From Parasegetibacter sp. NRK P23 (GTDB lineage: Bacteria; Bacteroidota; Bacteroidia; Chitinophagales; Chitinophagaceae): DNA of 64,000 nt. Within the stretch, counting starts at the first letter, position 1, and every line of letters starts with the position of its first letter. The stretch is from positions 3,325,784 through 3,389,783 of the forward strand of contig NZ_JAMDLG010000001.1 in assembly GCF_023721715.1 (NCBI RefSeq), written 5' to 3'. This document shows positions 8,783 to 16,843 of the stretch, piece after piece. The translations under genes were made by a program, and so were the position numbers. Below the pieces are notes generated by a model that worked only from the letters and a program-made list of their open reading frames with translations, was not told the DNA's origin and searched no databases.

Positions 8783-8875
8783 TTACTTCTTCTTCTTATG
8801 ACGGTTCTTTCTCAGTCTTTTTTTACGCTTATGCGTTGCTATCTTATGACGCTTTCTCTTTTTACCACAAGGCAT
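8783..8875 (-). CDS. 30-residue basic ribosomal-type protein (AURKAIP1/COX24, bS22-like)
   Basis: A very short gene (ATG complement at 8873-8875, TAA complement at 8783-8785) that encodes a 30-residue protein composed almost only of Lys, Arg and His, beginning MPCGKKRKRHKIATHKRKKR and ending in HKKKK. This matches the small Bacteroidota protein annotated as AURKAIP1/COX24-domain, related to mitochondrial mS38 and mycobacterial bS22. Those lie in the small ribosomal subunit near the decoding region. The position next to rng and HU is typical. Family membership rests on the motif; ribosome binding is inferred. Confidence 0.85.
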   Translation of the reverse strand: MPCGKKRKRHKIATHKRKKRLRKNRHKKKK

Positions 8876-8908
8876 GACTCAATTAGTTTACGTTATTATC
8901 AATCAAAA

Positions 8909-9775
8909 TTATTTCAAACTCTTTATCCTTTCATCCACGGCTTCGCGGAATTCAGGGTTGTTGATCAGCGCTTTGCTTTTTTCGTACAGTTCAATCGCTT
9001 CCTGATTCTTGTGCTGCATCTCGTACACTTCAGCCAGTCTCAGTACGGCTTCCGCGTTTTCCGGTTGCTTCGCCATCACCGTTTTGAACCTTTCAGCTGC
9101 CTTATCAAGCTGGCCAGACATGATACCACCCACGCCCAACATGAACTGTGCATACATATTTTCCGAATCTCTCTCCGCCACTTCCCTGATCTTGGCGATC
9201 CCTTCCATTGGCGCGCCGAGGTTTCCGAAAAAGTAGCAGCTTCCCAGTCCTACTTTCGCTGAATCGTTGGCTGGATTCAGTTCCAAAGTCTTTTCAAACA
9301 ACGTTTTGGCTTCCCCGGCCATCCATGCCTTGAGGGCTGAATTGGATTGAACCTGCAGGTTGCCTAAAAATAAATTGGCTGCAAAGTTGAGGTTTTTTTC
9401 AGAATTTTCCAACTTCGCGGCTTCTCCGGTATAAAAAGCGTATGGAATAAAACTTTTTACGGAGTCTTTCCAGAACCTCGCCAGCTGATGGTACGTATGA
9501 ACTGATTGATTCTTAACGTCTCCGCGCACCACGGCATTTTCGAGCCTGGTCACATACTCCAGTTGGGTGGGGCTTAAATTTTGTTTGGAGGAAGCCAGGA
9601 TAGCTTCAATAGAAAGGGCCGCGGCTTCACCATGGCTATGGTCGTGCCCGTCACCTTCATGGTGTTCGGTTGTTGCTGCCGCCGCCTGCACCGGTTTGGT
9701 TACGGGTGCGAAAAAAAAGATAAGGGCCAGCAGCGCGATGCCGCTTCCCGCAAGGATCATTTGCTGTCTCTTCAC
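8909..9775 (-). CDS. TPR-repeat protein with histidine-rich N-terminal segment
   Basis: A 288-residue protein with an N-terminal membrane anchor or signal (about residues 7-24), then a His/Asp-rich stretch (HHEGDGHDHSHGE near residues 38-50), and several tetratricopeptide repeats over the C-terminal two thirds (for example MYAQFMLGVGGIMSGQLDKA and EAVLRLAEVYEMQHKNQEA). TPRs mediate protein contacts; the His-rich stretch could bind metal, but that is speculation. The gene lies 24 bases after HU and before the small ribosomal-type gene on the same strand, an arrangement seen across Bacteroidota. Specific function unknown. Confidence 0.75.
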   Translation of the reverse strand: MKRQQMILAGSGIALLALIFFFAPVTKPVQAAAATTEHHEGDGHDHSHGEAAALSIEAILASSKQNLSPTQLEYVTRLENAVVRGDVKNQSVHTYHQLARFWKDSVKSFIPYAFYTGEAAKLENSEKNLNFAANLFLGNLQVQSNSALKAWMAGEAKTLFEKTLELNPANDSAKVGLGSCYFFGNLGAPMEGIAKIREVAERDSENMYAQFMLGVGGIMSGQLDKAAERFKTVMAKQPENAEAVLRLAEVYEMQHKNQEAIELYEKSKALINNPEFREAVDERIKSLK

Positions 9776-9799
9776 GTTCTTCTTAATTAGAACGCGAAA

Positions 9800-10090
9800 T
9801 TACTCCTCCTTTTTCAGTTTCTTTACCTCCTGTACAAATTCTTTTGCGGGTTTGAAGGCAGGAATGAAATGTTCGGGAATGTGAACAGCCACGTTGCGCT
9901 TGATGTTGCGCCCTATTTTAGCGGCCCTTTTTTTGGTAATGAAACTGCCAAATCCACGGATGTAAATGTTTTCGCCATTCGCAAGCGCGCCTTTTACTTC
10001 TTTGAACATGGTTTCAAGCGTCACCAGTACATCAACTTTTGGAATACCTGTTTTTTCAGATATTTGATTGATGAGATCGGCTTTTCTCAT
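9800..10090 (-). CDS. HU/IHF family DNA-binding protein
   Basis: A 96-residue histone-like protein of standard length with the family features: start MRKADLINQISEKTGIPK, beta-arm region IRGFGSFITKKRAAKIGRNIK and PEHFIPAFKPAKEF. It bends and compacts DNA as a dimer. It is the first gene of the leftward unit HU - TPR protein - small ribosomal-type protein. A -7 box lies 44 bases upstream of the ATG. Confidence 0.95.
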   Translation of the reverse strand: MRKADLINQISEKTGIPKVDVLVTLETMFKEVKGALANGENIYIRGFGSFITKKRAAKIGRNIKRNVAVHIPEHFIPAFKPAKEFVQEVKKLKKEE

Positions 10091-10134
10091 AACTGAACAT
10101 ATTTTATGTTACTGAATTGATTTTCAAAGTACAA

Positions 10135-10142
10135 CAAATCTA
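10135..10142 (-). promoter_or_regulatory. -7 promoter box before HU gene
   Basis: The minus strand reads TAGATTTG (TAnnTTTG), 44 bases before the HU start. No -33 element was seen at the expected spacing. Confidence 0.45.
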
Positions 10143-10251
10143 AGGTGAAAGATGTTGCATTTTATATATAATATGGAACAAATTAAATATTTTTTCTGAT
10201 CCCCCGCTTTTTTTTTAAGCGTAAATTATTGAGAATGAAGATTCAAAATTC

Positions 10252-11322
10252 ATGCCGGGGAATATGACGAACAGTAAGAACCCAACAGCGCGCCTCCTTG
10301 AATGGAACAGGACCATGAATGCACGGGAAATGCCGTGGAAAGGAGAAAAGGACCCCTACCGCATCTGGCTCAGCGAAATTATTTTACAGCAAACAAGAGT
10401 GGAGCAGGGAAGGGCTTATTATGAACGCTTCATTACAACGTATCCTACCATCTCCGCATTGGCAAAAGCACCTGACGATGCGGTTTTCAAGCTATGGGAA
10501 GGATTGGGCTATTATTCCCGCTGCCGCAACCTGCTGTTTACCGCAAGAAGGGTGCATAGCGAGTTTGATGGAAACTTTCCTTCCGCTTACGAGGATATTA
10601 TTTCTTTGAAAGGGGTGGGGGCGTACACTGCTGCCGCAATTGCCTCCTTCGCTTTCGGGTTGCCGCATGCCGTGCTCGATGGCAATGTGTTCAGGGTATT
10701 GTCGAGGTACACCGGTTCGGCCGTGCCGATAGATTCCACGGAAGGAAAGAAACACTTCGCCGCATTAGCGGAAGCATGGCTCGATAAAAAAAATCCTGCG
10801 GAATGGAACCAGGCCATTATGGATTTCGGGGCATTGGTATGTACGCCGAAACAGCCTTCCTGTGAGACCTGTCCGTTGAATAAGGATTGTGTCGCCTCTC
10901 ATACCAATACCGTTGCAAAACTTCCTGTGAAATCCAAGCAACTGGTCAAGAGGACCCGGTATTTAAACTATGTTGCCGCCTCGTATAATAACGGTGTATA
11001 CATCAGGAAAAGAACGGATAAGGACATATGGAAAGACCTGCATGAATTCATATTGATAGAAACCGATGAACCTATTTCCGCGGATGAGCTGGTTCGCCGT
11101 GTATCCCTGCCCGGTATAGAAGCCATACAAGCTTTACCTGTTGTAAAACATGTGCTTACGCACCAGACACTGCATGTACAGGTAGTGGCGGCGCGGTTAT
11201 TGCGTAAGCCGGAACTGGAAGATGCATACCTGTATGTGCCTTTCAACAGGCTCACTGAATACGCTTTCCCCATCGTTTTAAAACGGTTTCAGGAGGCAAA
11301 ACATTTCTTTCTTTTTACCTGA
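10252..11322 (+). CDS. mutY: A/G-specific adenine glycosylase MutY
   Basis: A 356-residue base-excision glycosylase that removes adenine mispaired with 8-oxoguanine. It shows the helix-hairpin-helix LKGVGAYTAAAIASFAFG, the conserved LSEIILQQTRV with the catalytic Glu, and a 4Fe-4S cluster loop C-x6-C-x2-C-x5-C (CTPKQPSCETCPLNKDC). A NUDIX-like 8-oxoG recognition domain follows. The annotated ATG gives a few extra residues (MPGNM); the second ATG at 10264 is equally possible. It is transcribed divergently from HU and followed by ssb. Confidence 0.95.
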   Translation: MPGNMTNSKNPTARLLEWNRTMNAREMPWKGEKDPYRIWLSEIILQQTRVEQGRAYYERFITTYPTISALAKAPDDAVFKLWEGLGYYSRCRNLLFTARRVHSEFDGNFPSAYEDIISLKGVGAYTAAAIASFAFGLPHAVLDGNVFRVLSRYTGSAVPIDSTEGKKHFAALAEAWLDKKNPAEWNQAIMDFGALVCTPKQPSCETCPLNKDCVASHTNTVAKLPVKSKQLVKRTRYLNYVAASYNNGVYIRKRTDKDIWKDLHEFILIETDEPISADELVRRVSLPGIEAIQALPVVKHVLTHQTLHVQVVAARLLRKPELEDAYLYVPFNRLTEYAFPIVLKRFQEAKHFFLFT

Positions 11323-11387
11323 AATTCAGTTAACTTTAAAAGGCATATATCAGAAAGGAGTTTGTAAAATCAACAAATCAATACACT

Positions 11388-11825
11388 ATGCGTGGCGTTA
11401 ACAGAGTGATGCTCATTGGAAACCTCGGTAAAGATCCGGATGTGCAGTTCCTGGAAGGAAACATAGCGGTGGCGAAGTTCCCGCTGGCAACAACGGAAAC
11501 CTATAAAGACAGAGCAGGCAAACTGATCTCGCAAACGGAATGGCATACAGTGGTACTTTGGCGCGGCCTCGCCGAACTCGCACAGAAATACCTCCACAAA
11601 GGAAGCCTGGTGTACATTGAAGGGAGATTACGGACCCGCAGTTGGGAAGATAAGGAAGGCAATAAAAAATTCGCTACGGAAGTGGTCGGGGATAACCTGA
11701 TCATGCTGGATAAAAGAGCCGACGGGCACGGACCGGCACATCTTCCCAATGGAGAAGGGATAGAAGGAATGGGAAACCATGATATTCCACCGCTTTCAGA
11801 TCCCAATGAAGACCTCAGCTTCTGA
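11388..11825 (+). CDS. ssb: single-stranded DNA-binding protein
   Basis: A 145-residue OB-fold protein starting MRGVNRVMLIGNLGKDPDVQ, with the family motif EWHTVVLWRGLAELAQKYLHKGSLVYIEGRLRTR split around the DNA-binding strands. The acidic C-terminal tip (SDPNEDLSF) ends in aromatic Phe, as needed for partner docking. A good ribosome-binding-like AGAAAGGAG lies upstream. Position between mutY and gldE is the typical Bacteroidota order. Confidence 0.95.
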   Translation: MRGVNRVMLIGNLGKDPDVQFLEGNIAVAKFPLATTETYKDRAGKLISQTEWHTVVLWRGLAELAQKYLHKGSLVYIEGRLRTRSWEDKEGNKKFATEVVGDNLIMLDKRADGHGPAHLPNGEGIEGMGNHDIPPLSDPNEDLSF

Positions 11826-11844
11826 TTCTGTGAAGTCTAATCCT

Positions 11845-11852
11845 TAGATTTG
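11845..11852 (+). promoter_or_regulatory. -7 promoter box before gldE
   Basis: TAGATTTG matches TAnnTTTG and ends 27 bases before the TTG start chosen for gldE. It supports separate transcription of gldE-gldD from ssb. Confidence 0.4.
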
Positions 11853-11879
11853 CCCAATTCTTAACGAAAACCCATCGCT

Positions 11880-13208
11880 TTGGACCCTCACACGGTTGAC
11901 ATACCCCACTCGTTTTTCCTGCTCCAGGCCAGCTCGCAGGGAACAACGGTGCTGCTTATCGTTATCATCGTATTGCTTATTTTCTCCTTCCTTGTTTCAG
12001 GTGCGGAAGTGGCTTTTTTCTCCCTGACCTACAAGGACCTGAACATGCTCAAAACCCGGCAGCACACGGCCGCACGTAAAATCATCGAACTGCTCTCCGC
12101 CCCTAAAACATTGCTGGCATCGTTGCTGATCGCCAACAGTTTCGTGAATATTTGTCTAATTATTCTTTCCAATTTCGCCATTGATATGGTGTTAACGGGC
12201 ATCGATAATACCATTCTCCTTTATGCGATAAAAATCGGGATCATTGGATTTGTGCTGATGCTTTTCGGAGAGGTGCTTCCCAAAGTATGGGCCACACAGA
12301 ACAACCTCCGCTTCGCTTACAGCGCCGCTCCGGTCGTGGCCGCCATTCACTCCCTGCTGCGCGGTTTCAGCGGCTGGCTCGTGGGCTATTCCGATAGCCT
12401 GGAGAAAAGACTTGGTGCGAAAAGCCAGCAGTATTCGCTCAAAGAATTGGATGACGCGATTGACCTTACTTCCAATGGCGATGCCACTGAAGAAGAAAAA
12501 AATATCCTGAAAGGCATCGTGAAATTCGGGAACATTACGGTGAAGCAGATTATGCGCACCCGTCTGGATGTGTCCGGTATCGATTACAATACTTCCTTCC
12601 TGGAACTCAAAAGGAAAGTGGAGGAACAACATTATTCGCGGCTGCCGGTTTTTAAAAAAAGCATGGATGAAGTGGCCGGACTGATCCATACCAAGGACCT
12701 CATCCCATACCTCAATGAGGCTGATGATTTCAACTGGCATTCACTGATCCGTCCGCCGTATTTTGTGCACGAACAGAAAATGGTGCGCGACCTGCTGCAG
12801 CAATTCCGCGTGAAACGTATCCACTTCGCGGTTGTGGTGGATGAATTCGGGGGCACAAGCGGTATCGTGACCCTGGAAGATATTATGGAAGAAGTGATCG
12901 GCGATATCAAAGATGAATTTGATGACGAGGAGAGCGTGAACAAGAAACTCGATGAGCATACCTATATTTTCGAAGGCAAAACCATGATCAACGACATGTG
13001 CCGGATCATGGGGCTGCCGGCCACCACCTTCGACGAAGTGCGTGGCGACAGTGATTCACTCGCCGGACTGGTCCTGGAACTGGCAGGAGAATTCCCCGCA
13101 CAGGATGCCGTGGTCTCCGCAGGTGATTTTGAATTTACAGCACTGGAGGTGACCCGAAACAGGATCATCAAACTAAAAGTACATATCAACCAATCTTCAA
13201 CAGACTAA
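11880..13208 (+). CDS. gldE: gliding motility-associated protein GldE (CNNM/CBS/CorC)
   Basis: A 442-residue membrane protein starting at a TTG codon. It has an N-terminal CNNM (DUF21) transmembrane domain (about residues 20-200, including FLVSGAEVAFFSL and FGEVLPKVWA), two CBS domains (about 210-340, MRTRLDVSGID and VVVDEFGGTSGIVTLEDIMEEVIGDI) and a C-terminal CorC/HlyC transporter-associated domain. CNNM proteins transport or sense divalent cations. The gldE name rests on the architecture and on gldD following immediately. In Flavobacterium gldE overexpression can compensate for some gldB defects; its exact role is unclear. Confidence 0.88.
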   Translation: MDPHTVDIPHSFFLLQASSQGTTVLLIVIIVLLIFSFLVSGAEVAFFSLTYKDLNMLKTRQHTAARKIIELLSAPKTLLASLLIANSFVNICLIILSNFAIDMVLTGIDNTILLYAIKIGIIGFVLMLFGEVLPKVWATQNNLRFAYSAAPVVAAIHSLLRGFSGWLVGYSDSLEKRLGAKSQQYSLKELDDAIDLTSNGDATEEEKNILKGIVKFGNITVKQIMRTRLDVSGIDYNTSFLELKRKVEEQHYSRLPVFKKSMDEVAGLIHTKDLIPYLNEADDFNWHSLIRPPYFVHEQKMVRDLLQQFRVKRIHFAVVVDEFGGTSGIVTLEDIMEEVIGDIKDEFDDEESVNKKLDEHTYIFEGKTMINDMCRIMGLPATTFDEVRGDSDSLAGLVLELAGEFPAQDAVVSAGDFEFTALEVTRNRIIKLKVHINQSSTD

Positions 13209-13216
13209 TCCCACTG

Positions 13217-13798
13217 ATGTTCCGACTATTCTCAGTACTCCTGCTCATCGTTCTTTTCGCCTCGTGTAACAGCGAATACACCCCGCGTCCAAAGGGGTAT
13301 TTCCGCATCGATTTCCCGGAAAGGGCTTACCGCACCTTCGATCAACCCGGGTATCCTTATACTTTTGAATACCCTGTTTACGCCGAAGTGGTGAAGGACT
13401 CCACTTTTTTTGAGGATGATGTGAAAGGGCAGTACTGGATCAATATCGACTTTCCGCGGTTCAACGGGAAGATATATGTGAGTTATAAGGACGTAAACAA
13501 CAATTTCGACGCCCTGGTGACCGATGCCTTTAACATGGCCTATAAACAGCATACCAGCCGGGCCTCCGGTATTGAAGATTCGCTGATCCAGACCCCTAAC
13601 GGCTTATCGGGTGTTTTCTTCAAACTTTCGGGGAATACCGCCACCGGAAGACAGTTTTTTATCACCGACAGTACCCGTCATTTTCTGCGCGGGGCGCTGT
13701 ATTTTGACGCTACTCCCAACGAGGATTCCCTGGGCATCGTGCAACGTTTTCTGATGGAAGACATGAAGCACCTGGTGAACACCCTGAAGTGGAAATAG
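13217..13798 (+). CDS. gldD: gliding motility lipoprotein GldD
   Basis: A 193-residue lipoprotein with lipobox LFASC (Cys17) and the conserved GldD opening YTPRPKGYFRIDFPERAY. GldD is essential for gliding in Flavobacterium johnsoniae and is linked to the T9SS/gliding apparatus. It follows gldE by 8 bases, the conserved ssb-gldE-gldD order. Whether this organism glides cannot be seen from the window, since only gldD and gldE of the gliding set are present. Confidence 0.92.
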   Translation: MFRLFSVLLLIVLFASCNSEYTPRPKGYFRIDFPERAYRTFDQPGYPYTFEYPVYAEVVKDSTFFEDDVKGQYWINIDFPRFNGKIYVSYKDVNNNFDALVTDAFNMAYKQHTSRASGIEDSLIQTPNGLSGVFFKLSGNTATGRQFFITDSTRHFLRGALYFDATPNEDSLGIVQRFLMEDMKHLVNTLKWK

Positions 13799-13885
13799 CC
13801 AATTCACGGCAGGCCTTCGCCAATCCCCCACAGCGCAGGATGGTTATTTATCCCTAATTTTACAGCTTTACAACTTATTTGAAAG

Positions 13886-14476
13886 ATGATAGCCATCGAT
13901 AATATCCTGGTGAGTGATGAAGTGGTGCAGGAACATTTTGTATGTGACCTGAACAAGTGTAAAGGCGGATGCTGTGTAGACGGAGATGCCGGGGCGCCAC
14001 TCGAAAAAGAAGAGTTGGCATATATCCAGGAAGTATATGAGCATGTGAAGCCTTACCTGCCCGAAGAGGCGGTGAAAGAGATCGAGCGCCAGGGGCTTTA
14101 TGTGTACGACCGGGAGTTCGGCTGGGTAACCCCCACCATCAATTCCCAGATCTGTGTATATGGGCTGACCGATGCGAACGGCATTGTAAAATGCGGTATC
14201 GAACAGGCTTACCTGGATGGAAAGGTGAGTTGGAAAAAACCGATCTCCTGCCACCTGTTCCCGGTTAAAGTCTCAAAAAGCAGTGATGGAGAACTTGACC
14301 TCGTGAACTATGAACCCCGTGAGGACCTCTGTTCCGCCGCGTGTAAACTGGGCAATAAGCTAAAAGTGCCGGCCTATGTTTTCCTGAAAGAATCCCTTAC
14401 GAGGAAATTCGGGCACGAATTTTATGAAGCATTGGATGCTGTAGCAAAAGAACATTTTTCTGACGCAAAGAAATAG
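13886..14476 (+). CDS. DUF3109 family cysteine-rich protein
   Basis: A 196-residue protein of the DUF3109 family, common in Bacteroidota. Conserved cysteines include FVCDLNKCKGGCCVDGDAG near residues 17-34, a central ICVYG and KCGIEQ, KPISCHLFPV and the late LCSAACKLG. The set resembles the metal-binding cysteine pattern of YkgJ-type CxxCxxCC proteins, so a zinc or Fe-S site is likely. Function is unknown. It is 6 bases before the LutB-like gene and probably in the same operon. Confidence 0.82.
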   Translation: MIAIDNILVSDEVVQEHFVCDLNKCKGGCCVDGDAGAPLEKEELAYIQEVYEHVKPYLPEEAVKEIERQGLYVYDREFGWVTPTINSQICVYGLTDANGIVKCGIEQAYLDGKVSWKKPISCHLFPVKVSKSSDGELDLVNYEPREDLCSAACKLGNKLKVPAYVFLKESLTRKFGHEFYEALDAVAKEHFSDAKK

Positions 14477-14482
14477 ACGATT

Positions 14483-15862
14483 ATGAGCCAAACCGCCGCC
14501 TCGTTCATCGCGAAAAGTACTGTGAAGGCCGCAGACCTCGACCACCGCAATAAGATCAACTTCAACATCAGCAAATACAACGCGGTGGTGCCGATGGGGA
14601 AGAAGCAGTTCTCCGATGTGCACCTGGCGCGGGAAAGGGCCAAGAACGTGAAGTGGCGCGCCATAGAACACCTTGACGTGTACCTGGAACAATTTGAATC
14701 GGAACTGCTGCGCCGTGGCGGAAGGATCATCTGGGCACAGGACGCGGAAGAGGCACGGAAAGAAATTCTCAACATCTGTAAGGAAAAGAACTGCCGCACC
14801 GTTGTTAAAAGCAAGAGCATGGCTACGGAGGAAATCAAACTCAACGATTTCCTGCACGAGCACAATATAGAAAGTGTAGAAACTGATTTGGGTGAATACA
14901 TCCAGCAACTGGACGAAGAACCGCCGTACCACATTGTTACGCCCGCCATGCACAAAAGCAAGGAAGACGTGGCGAAATTGTTCGCGGAAAAACTGGGTAC
15001 CGACCCCAGGCTGAGTCCGGAAGAGTTGACCCTCGTTGCCCGCGAAAAACTCCGCGAAAAATATGTGCAGGCGGAAGTGGGCATCACCGGCGCGAACTTT
15101 ATTGTGGCCGATGTAGGCGGTATCGCGCTGACGGAGAACGAGGGCAATGCCAGGCTCAGCAGCGCTTTCCCCAAAACACATATCGTGCTGGTGGGCATCG
15201 AAAAGGTGATCCCCTCCATGAACGACCTGCCGCTGTTCTGGCCCCTGCTCGCTACATTCGGTACCGGACAGCAGCTCACCGTATACAACACGCTGATCTC
15301 CGGCCCCCGGCAACAGGGAGAAACCGACGGTCCCGAAGAAATGATCGTTATCCTGCTGGACAACGGCAGGACCAACCTGCTCGCCAACGAAAAAACGCGC
15401 GAAGCGCTCTATTGCATCCGTTGCGGTGCTTGTCTCAATGCCTGTCCCGTTTATAAAAATATTGGTGGTCATAGCTACGAAACCACTTACAGCGGCCCGA
15501 TCGGTGCCGTGATTACCCCGCACCTCAAGGACCTGGGAGAGTGGAAGCACCTCAGCAACGCCTCTTCCCTTTGCGGGAACTGCACAGAAGTATGCGCGGT
15601 AAAGATCAACCTCCATGAATTGCTGCTCGAGAACCGGCATGAAGCCGTGGAAGAAGGCATCGCTACCTGGGGGGAGAAAATCGCCTGGAAGGTATGGAAG
15701 AAAGCCAGTCTGAACCGTGGCATGATGAATATGGGCAATGCGAAAATGAAGAACTGGATGGTGAACAAAGTATTCAAAGGATGGACCGCGCACCGTGGCG
15801 ACCTGGATTTCTCCAACAAAACCTTCAACGAAATGTGGAAGGAAAAAAACTCGAAGAAATAA
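14483..15862 (+). CDS. lutB: LutB-type iron-sulfur protein (lactate utilisation family)
   Basis: A 459-residue protein with an N-terminal LUD domain and a C-terminal ferredoxin-like region with two 4Fe-4S motifs: CIRCGACLNACP (Cys311, 314, 317, 321) and CGNCTEVC (Cys364, 367, 371). This is the LutB/LldF architecture. LutB works with LutA and LutC to oxidise L-lactate to pyruvate in Bacillus. Here no lutA is in the window, and a LutC-like protein is encoded about 14 kb away beside ftsH, so the lactate role is inferred. The gene ends 2 bases before the stop of the convergent EamA gene. Confidence 0.87.
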   Translation: MSQTAASFIAKSTVKAADLDHRNKINFNISKYNAVVPMGKKQFSDVHLARERAKNVKWRAIEHLDVYLEQFESELLRRGGRIIWAQDAEEARKEILNICKEKNCRTVVKSKSMATEEIKLNDFLHEHNIESVETDLGEYIQQLDEEPPYHIVTPAMHKSKEDVAKLFAEKLGTDPRLSPEELTLVAREKLREKYVQAEVGITGANFIVADVGGIALTENEGNARLSSAFPKTHIVLVGIEKVIPSMNDLPLFWPLLATFGTGQQLTVYNTLISGPRQQGETDGPEEMIVILLDNGRTNLLANEKTREALYCIRCGACLNACPVYKNIGGHSYETTYSGPIGAVITPHLKDLGEWKHLSNASSLCGNCTEVCAVKINLHELLLENRHEAVEEGIATWGEKIAWKVWKKASLNRGMMNMGNAKMKNWMVNKVFKGWTAHRGDLDFSNKTFNEMWKEKNSKK

Positions 15863-15864
15863 GG

Positions 15865-16776
15865 CTATCCTTTTCTGAATCCACGATTCACCAGGTAAAC
15901 ACCCAGTAACGTAATGGCGCCACCCGCCAGCAGGAAAAGATTCACTTTTTCCCCGAGTATCACCCATCCCAGCAGTACGGCAATGATCGGGTTAACATAA
16001 GCGTAAACGGCCACCTGAGCTGTTGGCAGCTTACGCAAAGCGTATATGTAGGCCATGAAGGTAATGATTGATCCCACGATCACCAGGTAGGCGATGGCCA
16101 TTAACGCATGGTGGTGTATCTGCCGCAATGGTACCGTTTCTTCAAAGCCATACGAGGTACTCAATAGGATAATGCCTGAAATCAGCATCTGCCAACCCAG
16201 GCTATGAAAAGGATCCAGTTTAATCGAAGACCTGGCAGTGTAGATCGTACCAATCGACCAGGAAAGTGTGGCGATGATGCCCAGCACCATACCCGCTCCG
16301 AAGTTATTGCCCTTGGCAGCGGGATCGAATAACAACAGCAGGTCGTTGAAGAATACCAGTACAATGCCGGAGAAACCCAGCACCAGCCCGGCAGCCACCA
16401 GCCTGTTCAGTTTTTCCCCCATGAAGAGTACGCTGATCAGCGCGATCCACAAAGGAACGATCGCCCCAATAATCGAACCCACGCCACTTGGAATGTATTT
16501 CAGTGACCATACTGTAAGGCCGTTACTTACCACCAGGAAAAAGAAACTCAATACCGTAAGTGCTCCGAATTGCCGGAGTGTGGGCAGGGGCATTCTCCTG
16601 AAAGAAAAGTAAGTCATGAACAGTGTACCTGCCACCAACTGCCTGGTACCGGCCAGTTGAAGCGGGGGCATATAGCCCACGCCAATTTTTGAAGGCAGCC
16701 AGGTGGTGCCCCAGAAAACGCAAAGCGCCGCCACTGCCCAGTAGGCTGAAGACTTGTTCTCTTGTTGCTGTTGCAT
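15865..16776 (-). CDS. EamA/DMT family transporter
   Basis: A membrane protein of about 303 residues with ten predicted hydrophobic helices in two EamA halves (first half opens AVAALCVFWGTTWLPSKIGV, second half includes GWQMLISGIILL and AYVNPIIAVLLGWVILGE). The drug/metabolite transporter superfamily exports small metabolites; substrate unknown. I chose the ATG at 16776 because the upstream in-frame extension runs into the purH terminator and end of purH. The gene is separated from purH by a terminator-like hairpin, so its own promoter is not obvious. Confidence 0.88.
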   Translation of the reverse strand: MQQQQENKSSAYWAVAALCVFWGTTWLPSKIGVGYMPPLQLAGTRQLVAGTLFMTYFSFRRMPLPTLRQFGALTVLSFFFLVVSNGLTVWSLKYIPSGVGSIIGAIVPLWIALISVLFMGEKLNRLVAAGLVLGFSGIVLVFFNDLLLLFDPAAKGNNFGAGMVLGIIATLSWSIGTIYTARSSIKLDPFHSLGWQMLISGIILLSTSYGFEETVPLRQIHHHALMAIAYLVIVGSIITFMAYIYALRKLPTAQVAVYAYVNPIIAVLLGWVILGEKVNLFLLAGGAITLLGVYLVNRGFRKG

Positions 16777-16788
16777 GGCGCTTGCTTT

Positions 16789-16817
16789 AAAAAGAAAGAC
16801 CACCCTGAGGGGCGGCC
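16789..16817 (-). terminator. intrinsic terminator of purH
   Basis: On the minus strand an 8-base GC-rich stem (two wobble pairs) with a CTCA loop is followed by TTTCTTTTT. It lies 26 bases beyond the purH stop and just before the EamA start. Confidence 0.6.
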
Positions 16818-16843
16818 TTCCTATGTTTAAATGATTTTCTGCA

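Noticed and set aside
14360-15967. 535-residue antisense reading frame opposite the LutB-like gene
   Set aside because: It spans an obvious iron-sulfur gene on the other strand and shows no motif; an artefact of codon usage.
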